Assembly: GCA_900169235.1 (NCBI GenBank)
Contig: FWCC01000103.1
Coordinates: forward strand, 1 to 46,481
DNA: 46,481 bases
Source of the DNA: Zarea fungicola
Taxonomy: Eukaryota; Ascomycota; Sordariomycetes; Hypocreales; Cordycipitaceae
Direction of reading: 5' to 3'
Program-made: the position numbers and the translations under genes
The notes under the pieces: model-generated
What the model saw: only the letters and a program-made list of their open reading frames with translations
Told to the model about the DNA's origin: nothing
The model's database searches: none
Part shown: positions 1-10,960 of the stretch, in pieces
Layout of the letters: every line of letters begins with the position of its first letter
How positions within the stretch are numbered: the stretch's first letter is position 1

Positions 1-155
1 AAGTGGAAGAGATCCAGAAGTGGTCCAGACTTAGAAGAGGTCCAGAACAGACAAGCAACAAAAATGCATGTATACTAAAAGCAGAAGCGCGCCAAAAGTG
101 GAAGCGAAGTGGAGTCAAGTCCGTATGTCATAAGTGGCAAGAGCAGAAGTAGAAA
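1..155. repeat. Dispersed repeat family R1, left copy
   Basis: The first 128 bases match the reverse complement of 13851-13993 along their whole length with a few substitutions and short gaps. Weaker similarity continues to about 155 (partner down to about 13822). The unit is rich in AAGTGGAAGNGATCCAG-type 16/17-bp blocks and ends in AGTCAAGTCCGTAT. Because the match begins at base 1, the copy probably continues outside the window. A further partial copy lies at about 1955-2020. No coding capacity is recognised. It is most likely a decayed mobile element. Confidence 0.75.
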
Positions 156-632
156 AGAATCAGAATTCATTGAGTAGTAGCCTTTCGAATCATTAGGCAC
201 CGTTATGACAGGCGTTGCCTAGAGGACGCCAGTTCTGCTGACACCACTGTACCTGTATGCTGGGGTCGGCTTGCATGGAGGTGAGCCAGCGACGGCGAAA
301 TTGAGAAGTCCAGACGTTCTCTGAGCGGCATGCCCCCTTTATCCTTATCGTCGCTTCATGCAGTACATATTACGGGCAGCTCGAACAATTCTGGTGCGAG
401 ACCAGCGGTCATCGATCGTCAGCTCCACATCAGATATCAAAGCTAGTATGCCAAGGTAGGTAAATAATGAGGAAGTTCCAGTGTATAAATTCTGTGTAAA
501 TCAGACCACGGCTACTTGCTCATGTAGTGTGTACAATTCAAGCCCGCTACACTTCTCCTACGTAGACTGATAGCAGCAAGTAAATATAACTAAGTATACT
601 AAAGTGAATTGTCGGAGGGAGCGAATGGAAGC
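156..632. other. Non-coding stretch, nothing recognised
   Basis: About 480 bp of moderate GC. I see no protein-like frame, no tRNA-like fold and no clear transposon end. It may be decayed repeat linked to R1. Confidence 0.5.
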
Positions 633-1496
633 TTATAGCGGTGGCCTCAGACGTAGCAGTCTGCCACAGCTCGTTTGCGGAAGTTGCTGGCTCTCTCCAT
701 GGTTGCCGCTGCTCATTTGCCGAAGTCGTATTGTTTCTCTCTCTCCATGGTTTCCAAATTCATATCTTCCACCATTTTGTCGGCCAAATCGCATCTCGAA
801 TTCGTACATGAACTGAGGAGAGTCCGTTCCTTCCTTCTTCCGCTGTACCTCTACCGTGTGGATCTTCCACTCTTTGTCGCGTAAGCAGGCAATATTCGTT
901 GTGATCCCTGAGGGGCCTTTTTGGAGGTACTTAGTCAAATCCTCAACCAGCAGATCTCCAGAGTCCGAAGTCATTAGCCTTAAATTTACGTTTGGATGGC
1001 ATGGCTCCCCTGGACCCCCTAGTTTGACCCTCCTCCATGTAGTTATGTAGGGGCGGAGCCTGTCTGTTGGTGGCCAATAGACAATGAGATCAATCGGAGA
1101 AGGCGCATCCTCTTCATCAAAGATACCAGTCGTCACCCAGCTAAGTCCATGACCGATCAGAAACATGTCTTCTCGGGTCTGATAAGTTTCTCTTTCAACT
1201 GAAAAACATCATCTAACCCAAAAGCCCTTTCCCAGATGTAAGTATGCAGGACATAGTAAAGAAGGTTTTCCGGCACAGAATACCCGGCACGAGCAGCTTT
1301 TATAAGGGTTTCAAAAATCTGGTCGTATAAAACCGTTGGAAAATGATGTAGAGTCATATTCAAGTTTGCGGCACTGCTTCAATGTATCCTCGGAGATGTC
1401 GCTTGAGCTGCAACAGGCTTCTATATTTTGCAATCTCGGCGATGTACCTTTATTTATAAGTACGCTATGTTCAAGCAGAATCTGCCTAGTGTGCAT
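633..1496 (-). pseudogene. Decayed hypothetical gene in three frames
   Basis: Three protein-like minus-strand segments follow each other in different frames (about 1496-1311, 1363-1157 and 1166-633). The middle one reads LLYYVLHTYIWERAFG and runs into FLIGHGLSW and SPIDLIVYWPP in the last. The switch near 1160 is a clean overlap (PEKTCF against FLIGHG), which looks like a one-base frameshift more than an intron. The last segment ends in a low-complexity NHGE/SGNHGES repeat, so the natural C-terminus may be lost. I do not recognise the family. Composition is near that of the real genes, not of the AT-rich blocks. It could also be a short multi-exon gene whose splice sites I have not resolved. 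Confidence 0.35.
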
Positions 1497-1954
1497 GGCT
1501 TCGCTTTGTGCATCTTCTCATCTCAACATCTCAGCTTAGCTGGGGCTGGAAGGGGGTGTCGCAAATATCCATCACTTTTGTAACAGCCATAACTGGCTAT
1601 CAGAACTTCCAATTCAACGTTGGAGGGGCCTTTTGCTAAGTAAGGATGTTAGTTGTAGTCCTTTTCGACGTGCAGTGTAAGCCGCACTGGAGGTAGAAAT
1701 GTTGTACCTTGAAGCTCCCCGTAAGTATGTAAATACCGCTGGATTTTCTGGGCCTCTGTGAGGGCGTACTAGTAGTGCAGTTGGTCGGAACGGACACGTC
1801 AGCCTGCCTGTCGTCCTTTGTGGCTTAGCAGCAATAAGATTTGGCCACATAACTTTTGCGATATTACTGGTCAAGAGTATGCTTATTTGCCATATTCAGC
1901 GTCCGACCATGGAGCTTACGCGGAAATGTCCACTTGCTGCACGAGAACCTATCA
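1497..1954. other. Non-coding stretch, nothing recognised
   Basis: About 460 bp between the decayed gene and a partial R1 copy. A minus-strand open frame over 1614-1874 has no recognisable domain or plausible start context. I see nothing else. Confidence 0.4.
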
Positions 1955-2020
1955 GCTAGTCGTGACCAAGAAAACGGCAAACGTCCATAAAAGTGGACTA
2001 GCACCAGAAGTGGACGGGAT
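1955..2020. repeat. Partial R1 copy
   Basis: This segment (GTCGTGACCAAGAAAACGG..., then AAAAGTGGACTAGCACCAG) matches the reverse complement of about 13994-14066, the part of the inverted R1 copy beyond the minisatellite. It lies in the same orientation as the copy at position 1. It shows that R1 is longer than the 130 bp shared by the two best copies and has been broken up here. Confidence 0.55.
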
Positions 2021-2233
2021 CCGGCAGCGGGGAGAGCCAAGAGCAGGTACCATCTGAGGTAGACACCCAGCAAACGTCAGCGCAGGTTGTCAAAGACGAG
2101 CAACTAGAGGTGGAAGAGAACCAAAGGCATACTAGGGACGAGCAATTAGCCAAGAGCTGGCTTCCTAAGATGATAACAAGCCAAAGATCAAAAACAGTTC
2201 AAAGTCACAAAAATGTGTGTTCAGAAAGACACT

Positions 2234-2331
2234 AAAAGTGGAAGGGATACAGAAGCGGAAGGGATCCAAAGCGGAAGGGATCCAAAGCGGAAGGGATCCA
2301 AAGCGGAAGGGACACAGAAGTGGAAGTATTC
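2234..2331. repeat. 16/17-bp minisatellite (AAGCGGAAGGGATCCA)
   Basis: Six consecutive units. The central ones are exact 16-mers AAGCGGAAGGGATCCA; the outer ones are 17-bp variants such as GAAGTGGAAGGGATACA. The same unit in reverse complement (TCTGGATCTCTTCCACT) occurs at 13960-14010 in the inverted R1 copy, so the array belongs to family R1. Translated, it gives Lys/Arg-rich nonsense in every frame, so it is not treated as coding. Confidence 0.85.
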
Positions 2332-2439
2332 CACGCATGACAAGCGCAAAGTGGGAAACCAAACTCATTAGGCAATGGCTGTTTGGATCATTGGACACAG
2401 TTGTATTGACTGCTTGACTACATTGTACTCTCTGTGCTA

Positions 2440-3110
2440 GCGCGGCATAGACGTGTTGGCGGCAGAATTCTCGAAAAGGCAACGATTCTACCGGCAGAAA
2501 AAAGATTTCGAAAGTAGCCAATGACAAGTTGTTTTTGTGCCAACTCGTGTATTCCTAGTTGAGAATTCTGCCAGTCCATTTTTTCCCTTTTTGAGAATCA
2601 CAGTTTGGCAGAAAGTTTTCTGCCAGCAGATGCTATACCTCTTTTAGAATTCTGCCACACATAAAAAGATCCTGCCAGTAGAATCTATGCCCCTTTTGGA
2701 ATTCTGCCAGTCAAATTACAGAGGCTAGTCAAACCGACTTTTTCTGCCGGCAAAGGCCCTGCCAGTCCCAAAGACGCTGCATCTCAAGGTTTTTCGAGTA
2801 CCACAGCCAAGGAGGCAGTCAAGGTGCGTGTACGGACGGGAGTGAGACAACGGAACATGCAATCATACATACACAGTACTCAATGCTGTCACAAGCTTAA
2901 TTTATGTTGTCCGTCATGCTTCACGACTCGTAGAATCGAATTGCAGTCTCTTGATCTTTTTTTGGGAGCAAGACTGCCGATAATGGTCGGTTGGCAGACG
3001 CTTTGCTTCTTTCGGGAATCTGCTGGCAGAAAAAGAGCGCCAGGCATCAACGGCCGGATCCACAGTGCTGCGTTTTTCTGCGGTGGAACCCGCACCTTCC
3101 TGAGGTGGAA
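2440..3110. repeat. Dispersed repeat family R2, copy A (AATTCTGCCAG-rich)
   Basis: About 2705-2990 is the reverse complement counterpart of 29970-30273. Shared blocks include GCCTCCTTGGCTGT, TTTGCCGGCAGAAAAA, ACTAGCCTCTGTA and ACGAGTCGTGAA, with one extra ~55-bp segment in the 30-kb copy. The adjoining 2440-2705 carries recurrent AATTCTGCCAG / GGCAGAATTC motifs at about 2461, 2564, 2648 and 2699. There are no clear terminal repeats and no coding capacity. At the 30-kb copy the repeat ends exactly where a LINE RNase H frame begins. Confidence 0.65.
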
Positions 3111-3119
3111 GCCCGCGGA

Positions 3120-3446
3120 AGAATATAACTACCTAAATTATAATAACCTATTTCCTATTATTAGGCTATATTACTTTTACCTTTTTATATTAATTAAAGC
3201 TTATAATAACTATTCTTATTATAATAAAGCCTATTATAAACCTAGTCTTATTAAAGTTATAAATCTTAGACTCCCTAATAATATATTTTATAATTATATT
3301 CTCTAAGAGTATAAACTAATTATAAATAATTATTAGATCATTATATTTAGCTCTTTAATAGTTATATCTCTATTAAAAATATATAATAAGCTCTAATTAT
3401 TACTATATAAGGTTTTTTACCTAATATATATTAATATATTTACTAT
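3120..3446. other. AT-rich RIP-like block
   Basis: Extremely AT-rich sequence made of ATTATAATAA-type words with few C or G bases. It flanks a transposon that shows RIP-type stops. It is most simply an older element degraded by RIP, into which the Fot-like element inserted. No gene is visible. Confidence 0.6.
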
Positions 3447-3448
3447 TA

Positions 3449-5261
3449 ACGTAGTTCACATACGAGCGGGCCACACGGGCGAGTGGGCCACTTTGCGTTT
3501 TTTTTTAATTGAACACCTTCTAACCTCAATAACTCAACAACAGAAAATGGGTTCTACATTAAATGAAGCAAATGTTCTCTTAGCTGTCGAAGCTTTAAAA
3601 AAAGACCTGAAATTAAGCATTCGAGGTGCTACTCGAATCTATAACGTGCCCCGAACAACACTCGAGCGTCGTCGACGAAATATACCAAGCTGAGCCGATA
3701 CAAGCCCGAACGGTCGGAAATTAAAAAAAGAAGAGGAGGATCTAGTTATTCAATATATCTTTGATCTAGATTCTCGTTCCTAGCCGCCTCGCCTGCGTGA
3801 TGTGGAAGTTATGGTGAATCGCTTATTAGAGCTGCGACATGGCATTCTAGTTGGAAGGAACTGGGTTACGAGCTTTATTAGACGACACCTAGAAGTTATT
3901 ACGCGTTTATTGCGTTAGATTGACTATTAAAGAGCCTAATGCGAAGATCTAAAGATATTTAAAGGCTGGTTCTAGCTTGTGGAGAACACAATTGCAAAAT
4001 ATAATATATAAGATGTGAATATCTATAACTTTGACGAGACTGGCTTTGCAATGGGCGTAATAAGCTTAGAAACAGTGGTTATAGGATTAGAAAAGCGTCG
4101 AAAAGGTCGAAAAATACAACCAGGAAATCGGATATAGATGACAGTTATCTAGTGTATTAGTGCGACTGGTGGTATTATCCCGCCATATATCATTGTTGCC
4201 GCCAAAACCCACCTCTTATTTTGGTATGAAAATAGCCTATTACCTCACACCTAGGCTATTTCTGTATTGGAAAATGGCTAGATGATAAATGAAAAGGGCT
4301 TAGATTGGCTAAAACATTTTAATAATAATATAAAACCGCGAAATTCTAGCCACTATCGCCTCTTAATCCTTGATGGACATGAAAGCCACCAGTCAGTGGA
4401 ATTTGAGTCATATTGCAAGGCAAACTCTATTATTATATTATGCATGCCTGCTCATTCATCACATATGCTTCAGCCATTAGATGTCGCTTGTTTTCGGCCA
4501 TTAAAACGGGCATATGGTTAAGCTATTGGTGATCTAATGCAAGCCCGCGTAACACACATTACCAAGGAGGAATTTCTACCTGCATTTTATAGTGCACATA
4601 ATGCTACTATGATAAAAAAAAATGCCCTTGTAGGTTTCTGCGGTGCTGGACTTTGGCCTTTTAATCTAAGTCATGTTATTTCACAATTAGATGTAATGTT
4701 ATAGACGCCTTTGCCTCTGGGGACCTCTGACGGACTGGCCCTTCCCTGGCTTCCGCGAACGCCTAATAACCTAATGGAGGCTTTATCTTATATAGAATAT
4801 ATTGAGAAGAGGATAAGAAGCCATTAGAGCAGCTCGCCAGTAGAAATTATTAAGAGTTTAATGTAAATGTTAAAGTGCACAATAAAAGCTCTGCAATAGA
4901 TGGTCCTTTTGCAAGACCGAGTCAAGCACCTAGAGGCGGCAAATAAACGACTTTCCCGGCGTCAACGCGTTAAAAAAAAGCGTTTGTAGACTGGAGGATC
5001 TCTTACTCTAGAAAATGGAAAAAATTTAGCTACTTAATCGCAGGTTGAGGTTGGGAAAAAACGCGCCAAAACTGAGGGTTCTGGTCAGCCAAAACGCGAT
5101 GAATCACGCCGCCGGCGATGTGGTAATTGTGGCGAAATTGGCCATAATTCTAGAATATGTGATAACGAAGTAGAAATCACTTCTTTAGAGGATTCTGATT
5201 AGATTTCATTAATTCTATTTNNCCCACTCGCCCGTGTGGCCCGCTCGTATGTGAACTACGT
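3449..5261 (+). mobile_element. Fot/pogo-type DNA transposon, full length, RIP-inactivated
   Basis: Perfect 39-bp terminal inverted repeats lie at 3449-3487 and 5223-5261 (outer end ACGTAGTTCACATACGAGCG), each flanked by a TA dinucleotide (3447-3448 and 5262-5263), the target duplication of the Tc1/mariner superfamily. The element is 1,813 bp. It carries one plus-strand transposase reading frame (separate entry). Two unresolved bases (nn) at 5221-5222 lie immediately inside the right terminal repeat, so a few internal bases may be missing. It sits inside an AT-rich block, so it is nested. The intact ends mean it could still be mobilised in trans by a related transposase. Confidence 0.92.
3547..5202 (+). 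pseudogene. Fot/pogo transposase with in-frame stops
   Basis: From the ATG at 3547 to the TAG at 5200-5202 a single frame of 552 codons covers the whole protein, close to the usual Fot1-like length. Order: psq-type helix-turn-helix (LSIRGATRIYNVPRTTLERR), catalytic NFDETGFAMG near 4030, LILDGHESH near 4365, MPAHSSHMLQPLDVACF near 4445, and a C-terminal CCHC knuckle (CGNCGEIGHNSRIC, about 5119-5160). There are no indels. The frame is closed only by stops, for example TGA 3691, TAG 3781, TAA 3928, TAA 3937, TAG 3973, TAA 4009 and TAG 4135. These sit where the family has Gln, Arg or Trp, which fits C-to-T changes on either strand, the RIP signature. The protein would cut and paste the element; this copy cannot make it. 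Confidence 0.9.
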
Positions 5262-5263
5262 TA

Positions 5264-5652
5264 TATTTTATAAGTAGTTAATTTATTATATCTTTTATAT
5301 TAGTATATTAAAGAGGTAGCCCTTATAAATCTAATTAAAGAATATATTTTACTATAGCTAATTCCTTTAAATTAATAAGTTTCTTAGAATTAATAGTATA
5401 GTTATATTATAATATTCTTTTATTCCTATAGTTATATAAGGTTATATAGGGTATATTATAGATTAATATAGCTTTTTTATAACTTAATTTTTTATTATTT
5501 TAGAGAGCCTATAGGGTAAGGATAATCCTTACCTCCTTTAAAATATTTTCTATAAAAGGTTATCAAATGGTTAAGGTTTAGAGAGAAGGGATACCTAAAA
5601 CCAGGCAAAGTGGGCGACCCGCTTGTTCGGGCGACCCGCTTATCAACCACGT
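5264..5652. mobile_element. Relic of a second pogo-type element, right end only
   Basis: An AT-rich stretch ends in a GC-rich terminus (about 5605-5652) closing with CAACCACGT followed by TA. It contains two direct copies of GGGCGACCCGCTT (5612-5624 and 5629-5641). The layout resembles the terminal repeat of the neighbouring Fot-like element but the sequence differs. I could not find the matching left terminus in the window. It is probably the older host element of the 3449-5261 insertion, or a solo end. Confidence 0.5.
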
Positions 5653-5654
5653 TA

Positions 5655-7322
5655 GTATGGAAACTATGTATAGAGTGGATAGTCCTGCTAGGGCGCGTTG
5701 CTAACTGTTGAAAAAGGGATATTCTCCCCTTTAGGCAATTGTCCTATACCTAAAGCTTAATTTGGTATAAAGAGACCAAGCAGTCCATTCCTACTAATAA
5801 CTTAATATTAGGACATAATGTATAGACCTCTAGTTCTAGGTGATATTATAACTGGTCCTATTTTGCTAGATGAAAAGTGTCTAAGTAACAATGCGTCCTT
5901 AGCGAGGTCATCTAATGAGTTATAATATTGGTTTTTATAGAGGTATTGCATTGTCTTAAACTATTAAAGGATCTATTATACCTAGAGCTAGGGCACGTAG
6001 CTATGAAAAGCGGCCGTCTTATAGTGCAAGAGCGTCTATTAATATAGAGAGAAGCTATTAGAGAATATTCCTAATAAATAAAACTAGGTATTTGGTTCTA
6101 TTTTATTCTTTACTATATTATTATAAATTATTATTATAAAAAGTAGGGAAATGCAGCTCCTTATATCCTGCACCGGTAGCCTTCGCCGCGAAATCCGGTT
6201 TTATGCGGTTAAATCTTCTTAATTAGTTAATAATATAATGCCTAGGTATAATAAGAGCCCCTTAAATATAGCTTTATTATAGCTTTATTATAGCTTTATT
6301 ATAGCTTTATTATGGCTTTATTATAGCTTTATTATAGCTTTATTATGGCTTTATTATAGTTTTATTAGTATTTATGTCTATAGTTAGTAGAGAAAAATAG
6401 CTTGGCTGCTAATATGCTTTATTAGCCTAGTATAATATACTAGATTTGTCACTTAATAGGTAGGTATAACTGCCGCTTATAGCTCATTATAGCGTAATAA
6501 TGCAAAAGTATTGCTTATATATAGCGCTATCTATTTATAAACTATTGAATTCTTATTTATTTTGTGCTATAATGGCCTATAGGTTTTGCTGTATTCTCTG
6601 ATGTAGAGGAGACTATATGTCCTAGCTGTGGAAAGGTAAGGTTAAAGCCCTTGATTGTTGTATAGCTGTTGCCTATATTGGTGGCAAGCATGGCAGGCTA
6701 TTGTTCTATATACTCTCCTTTAGTAGATGTGGTAGAGCTTTTGCCTCTATTAATTATGATATATGTATAGTTTATATATATTTCCTGATTTCTGAATTTA
6801 TTAAACTATGACTACGCAAATAGAGCACTCCTTGCCGGTGTGTTGTCGGGTAAAACAAACTTTAATGTCGGTTCTAGAGGGCAATTGCCTATGTATGAGT
6901 GCAGAACTTTCTATGTATGGCCCCGGTCAAAGGATAGGGACCCCCGCTCAATCCAGTCAAGAAACACTAGAAGCTATACTGACGATCAAACTAGATATAT
7001 GATGAGCGGCTGTGATTATCGCAATAGTAGTGGCGAAAGGGCGGCTAGAAGACATTCTCATGACTACGGGGCACAAAGGCTCACATTAGAGAATTTCCCC
7101 ACATCATAATGATATTAGGGTTGGCCTCCAGCCTCGTACTGATGCAATTGAATTGTGAAAGCCCTAGCTAAGCGCTACTGTCTTGGCCGCAAGCAAATCC
7201 CAGTCCATCCGGAACCCGAACCAGCCGGAAGTTATTACATGACAAAAGGACTGTTCCCTTTAAATGCAGCTGTCCTTTAATCCGCACTCTCCAATCTCTT
7301 GTAAAATAATAGGGTTGTTAGT
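5655..7322. other. AT-rich decayed sequence without recognisable gene
   Basis: About 1.7 kb, mostly AT-rich, with many stops in all frames and one short tandem array (listed separately). The last 500 bp rise in GC. Open frames at 6808-7109 overlap in two phases and resemble no family I know. It is likely a mosaic of RIP-degraded transposons. Confidence 0.5.
6269..6367. repeat. 11-bp tandem array, nine units
   Basis: Nine consecutive copies of TAGCTTTATTA. Units 5 and 8 read TGGCTTTATTA and the last reads TAGTTTTATTA. No spacers exist between units, so this is an ordinary minisatellite and not a CRISPR-like array. Confidence 0.9.
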
Positions 7323-8969
7323 ATGGATGAGCAAGCTACGGCTGCAGTCATTGGATTAGGTATGTATTCTTTATTTCACTATAAACTGCAGATCGCCTGA
7401 TAGAATTAGGGCCACTGGGACTGGTTACCCTGAAGAATTTGATTGAGCAAGGCCTTGATGCAACTGGATTTGAGAAATCAGAGGTAGTAGGTGGGCTATG
7501 GAACTTCAGTAATGGTGATCGAACTATAGTCCTTGAGAGTACGTGACTCCCTAGTATAAAGGGAAAAAATACCAAATTTCCGGTATTTGTTTGTCCTTTA
7601 AAACATAGCTTATCATACCATAGGCACCACATCGAATATTTCGATACTGCGCGTGAGCCTAGCTTCCTTCCAAATATTGCTAATAAGAAACCAAAATAAC
7701 TCTCCGCTAGGGCTGCTTTATAGACTTCCCGTTCCCCAAAGGTGATGCTTGTTTTATCACGCCTTATCAAAGCCTTCTGCTAACCTCTGAGCAGATGCCC
7801 TAATGTATCCAACCCTAACTGCTATTTAGAAATACCTGCGTAGCTATGCAGATAATTTTGGGTTGGGCCCGCATATGCGCTTGAAAACAGAAGTTTCCGG
7901 TGTCACGCGTGATGAGATACTCCTCAAATGGAGAGTTGAGACTCGAAACGGTAAAGAAATATCTTCGATGCTCTTTGATAAGGTGGTTTTCGCTACGGGG
8001 ACTTATAAGACACCGCTTATACCATAGATCAATGGCATTAAGAGTTTTCAGGGTCAGATTTTATATAGCGGTGGCTTCAAAAGGTTAGTTGCTCTGTCTG
8101 GTTTGGCCCGAATGGTGTTGCTGATGCGAGTGATGCAAGGCCAAGTGCTCTTAAAGACAAGACCGTTCTTATTGTCGGGTTTTCTTTTTCTGCAGCGGAT
8201 ACTGCCACGACTTTGGTTGGCTAAGCGAAAAAGGTATATATCTCACGTCGATACGATTCTTTTGTGGTAAGAAAGACATTTCTGATAAGATGGAAGAATA
8301 TCTTTAACAAAGTAATGCGCAGATTCTCAGTACGCCGACGGGAAACCGTACGATCAAGCTCTTACCTCTCGCAAGGCGATGCTTCTTAATGCGCTGTAGA
8401 ATAACGTGCCGCATTTGGGAAGATCAATCATGCGATAAGCTGCAGTGAATATGCAAAAAAAGGTTGCACTGAGATACCTCATAATCTGGATTTGGACACA
8501 GCACCTCTGCCATCACGTTTGCCGCCTGTAATATCGGATAATGTGCTGCACGAAATCCTAGCTGGTAATATTACGCTGGTTAAATCAATTAAATCAGTGT
8601 CTGGGTCAAATATAATTGAGTTTGACGACGGTCAGAAGATTGATGTGGATGCTATTGTTCTCTGTACTGGATATTCGACGGACTACAGCCTAGCAGGTAC
8701 ATTCGATCCAACTCTCAATCAATTAAAGTCATGGACCTCAACTCCAGGTTCAAACGGTCGGCCTATCCCTCGCCTATATCGGAACATCTTCTCGCTTGAG
8801 CACCCACAAAGCCTGGCGTTTATGTGATCAGTTATATTTGGGGCTCCGGCATCCCAGTTACAAGACATTGTCTCCATGGTTCTTGCGCAAGTCTGGGGCG
8901 GCAAGGCTCAGTTACCTCCACAAACAGTGATTAGAAGGTCACTCCGTTATGAAGTTTCAATATATTAAA
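7323..8969 (+). pseudogene. Flavin-containing monooxygenase pseudogene
   Basis: Exon 1 starts at the ATG at 7323 and joins, over a 50-bp intron (7360-7409), to give VIGLGPLGLVTLKNL, the N-terminal FAD-binding GxGxxG fold, then VVGGLWNF. Later pieces are FIDFPFPKG near 7720, YLRSYADNFGLGPHMRL near 7840, KVVFATGTYKTPLIP near 7990, the NADP-binding VGFSFSAADTATTL near 8175 and IVLCTGYSTDY near 8655, all in the correct family order. Stops and frame changes separate them, and about 160 bp of extra sequence follows the first motif. The enzyme family uses NADPH, FAD and oxygen to oxygenate soft nucleophiles or ketones. The substrate cannot be told. It is clearly inactive here and lies in the repeat compartment. 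Confidence 0.85.
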
Positions 8970-10260
8970 TAATACTATAAACTTTTCGAACCCAAATCCA
9001 TTACCTCGGCTCTGCAGCTCGCCCTCCGTAGAAACAGAGACGGCCTAGGCAACAGGGTGTGCGTACCCCCCGCCCAGCAACAGCTAAGCCTGATTTTTAA
9101 CGCCATGCATCCTACCGTAGAAACAGTAAATGGCAATGAGTTTTAAGAACCTTTTAAGCTATATATTATACTCTGGCTGTTTTAAACCGTTTGCTGTTGG
9201 ACTGGCTTTTGTTCTGGTGAGAGAGCGCCCTATCTAACGCGTGGTTAACTAGGCTTACATCTTGTCTTGCCAATGTATATAACTATGAACAGTCTCCTGG
9301 TAAGCGCTGAGAACTCTACCATAGGGAGAGAGCCAATGTAATCTTTTATTAGGTATGATATAGTGTCTAGGAATTTATCGAGCTTATTCTTGGGCTACTG
9401 TGGGAGGGGGGAGATATTATAAGCAAAGGCTTAACTAAGAGAAGTGCGCTGCATTAGGCGGCTACCAGCTGGCATTTTTTGGACGGCCCATTATTAGGTT
9501 GGTTTGGTGGTGTTGAGGAAGGCAGCCTTTTGCTAGAGCTTGATAGTGAGCTGTAAAGTATTAAGACTTTGAAGCAAAAAGTGAGGCTTATAGTGACGCG
9601 CTGCGTATATCAAGAGGCACTTTTAGGAAAGGCCTAGCTACCATTGTTGGGAGTGGTACCTAGAATAAGTCTCAACACCGTGCGACTGTCGCGCAATTGA
9701 CGGGAAGCCTGCACTATCCTATAAAGTAGCCAGTTACTCAACCGGCCGTCAGCGACTGTGGAGATTAAATGCAAGTTGATTAGTTGTGCAAAGACTTATT
9801 AAGACGTATAAAGGACCAAATACCCGTCATTCAGCCACACGAGCCTGCGGTGAGGATGAACGTGACGCAAGCAGACCTAGGCATTGAGCGGCAGGCTGCC
9901 TAAGCGCCACTGAAAATAGTCACGATGGAAAACGATTGACCTTGTGAGACAACTTCCACACTGGAGGTCTTATAGGCGAAGAAGAACAGAATTCTTTATC
10001 TAAATAAAGGAGCTGACTTTGAATCATACAGCTAGCCGAAGGCAGTAATGATGCACCCGGCAAGATAAATATGATAAGCGACCGAAACAGTATGAGAGCT
10101 GCAGATAGAGGGCACAGTGAACTTTGTAATAGGTAACCCTTGACTAAACAGCATACTTCCAGCGGTTAAAACTTTCCAGATCCTCCTCAATCGCGCCCGT
10201 GATCCAACTACTACATCGCCTGCCTGATGGATCATCTCAGAAAAGTGTGTGACGCTTCAT
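8970..10260. other. Decayed repeat-like sequence, no gene recognised
   Basis: About 1.3 kb of mixed composition with stops in every frame. Short protein-like fragments occur, but I could not tie any to a transposon family with confidence. An open frame over 10032-10235 on the minus strand has no supporting feature. Confidence 0.4.
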
Positions 10261-10263
10261 CCT

Positions 10264-10665
10264 CTAGCTTGGCAAGCGAGAAACATCGCAGCCGGAATAA
10301 GTAACGCCCGAGCCTCCAAAAGCGGTGTTTACGGCACCTGTCAGCAGATTGGACTGGAAACTCGGCGACTGCTTGTCCATTTTCAACCGCGCGATTAAAA
10401 CGCTTCGGTCCCCGTTATTTCTCTTTGTGTTACAGTTGTTACTGCGAAGAATAACTTTTCCTCCATTGTTCCTGATCGCTGTTTTTAGCGATGACTGAAT
10501 ACTGCCGCAAATGCTTGATTCAGACTGATCTGCAACGGCTTTTCCCACAATGGTGTACTCATTGCCATCCTTGCAGTGAGTTGCTTTAACGCAAGTAACG
10601 TGCGCAGTGGAGAGTACTGCTGGGATGTAAGCCCCGAATAGTAGCAAGCTGATGATGGCCTTCAT
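10264..10665 (-). CDS. Small secreted cysteine-containing protein (133 aa)
   Basis: Intronless frame from the ATG at 10665. Residues 1-19 form a typical signal peptide (MKAIISLLLFGAYIPAVLS), so the product should be exported. The mature part, about 114 residues, has five cysteines (25, 31, 53, 78, 126), is polar and glycine/asparagine-rich, and has no transmembrane segment or domain I recognise. Size, secretion signal, lack of known domains and location between decayed transposons fit a fungal effector candidate. That role is inference. An odd cysteine count leaves one free or used between molecules. An AT run TATATATATATATATA about 115-130 bp upstream may serve as promoter. There are no damaged codons. 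Confidence 0.75.
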   Translation of the reverse strand: MKAIISLLLFGAYIPAVLSTAHVTCVKATHCKDGNEYTIVGKAVADQSESSICGSIQSSLKTAIRNNGGKVILRSNNCNTKRNNGDRSVLIARLKMDKQSPSFQSNLLTGAVNTAFGGSGVTYSGCDVSRLPS

Positions 10666-10778
10666 TTCAAAATGAGATATAATGGAATGGATTTGCGAAT
10701 GCGGTTTGTATGGTAAGAAGTTGTTGCTGAAGCTGGGGAGAGTAACAAAAGGATTTGTAGATGTTGGGCCTGGACGAT

Positions 10779-10797
10779 GCTATATATATATATATAT
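10779..10797 (-). promoter_or_regulatory. TATA-like AT run upstream of secreted protein
   Basis: A (TA)n run of about 18 bp sits 115-130 bp before the ATG at 10665, in a moderate-GC region. The distance fits a core promoter with a short 5' UTR, but a simple (TA)n microsatellite is equally possible. Confidence 0.3.
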
Positions 10798-10960
10798 CTG
10801 CCTCTGTGTAAGCTAGAGTAATATTGATATATAATTTAGTATAGTTGAACTTTATGCAGAGGAAATCTAAGTCACCCACTGCTAGAAAGTGTAGAAGTTG
10901 ATCCAAAAATAAACTCAGTCGTTTGCTTGGCTTTACCTGATGTCCGAGTAGAAACTCCAC

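Noticed and set aside
6269..6367. CRISPR-like regular array
   Set aside because: The 11-bp units are contiguous with no spacers, and the organism is eukaryotic. It is a minisatellite.
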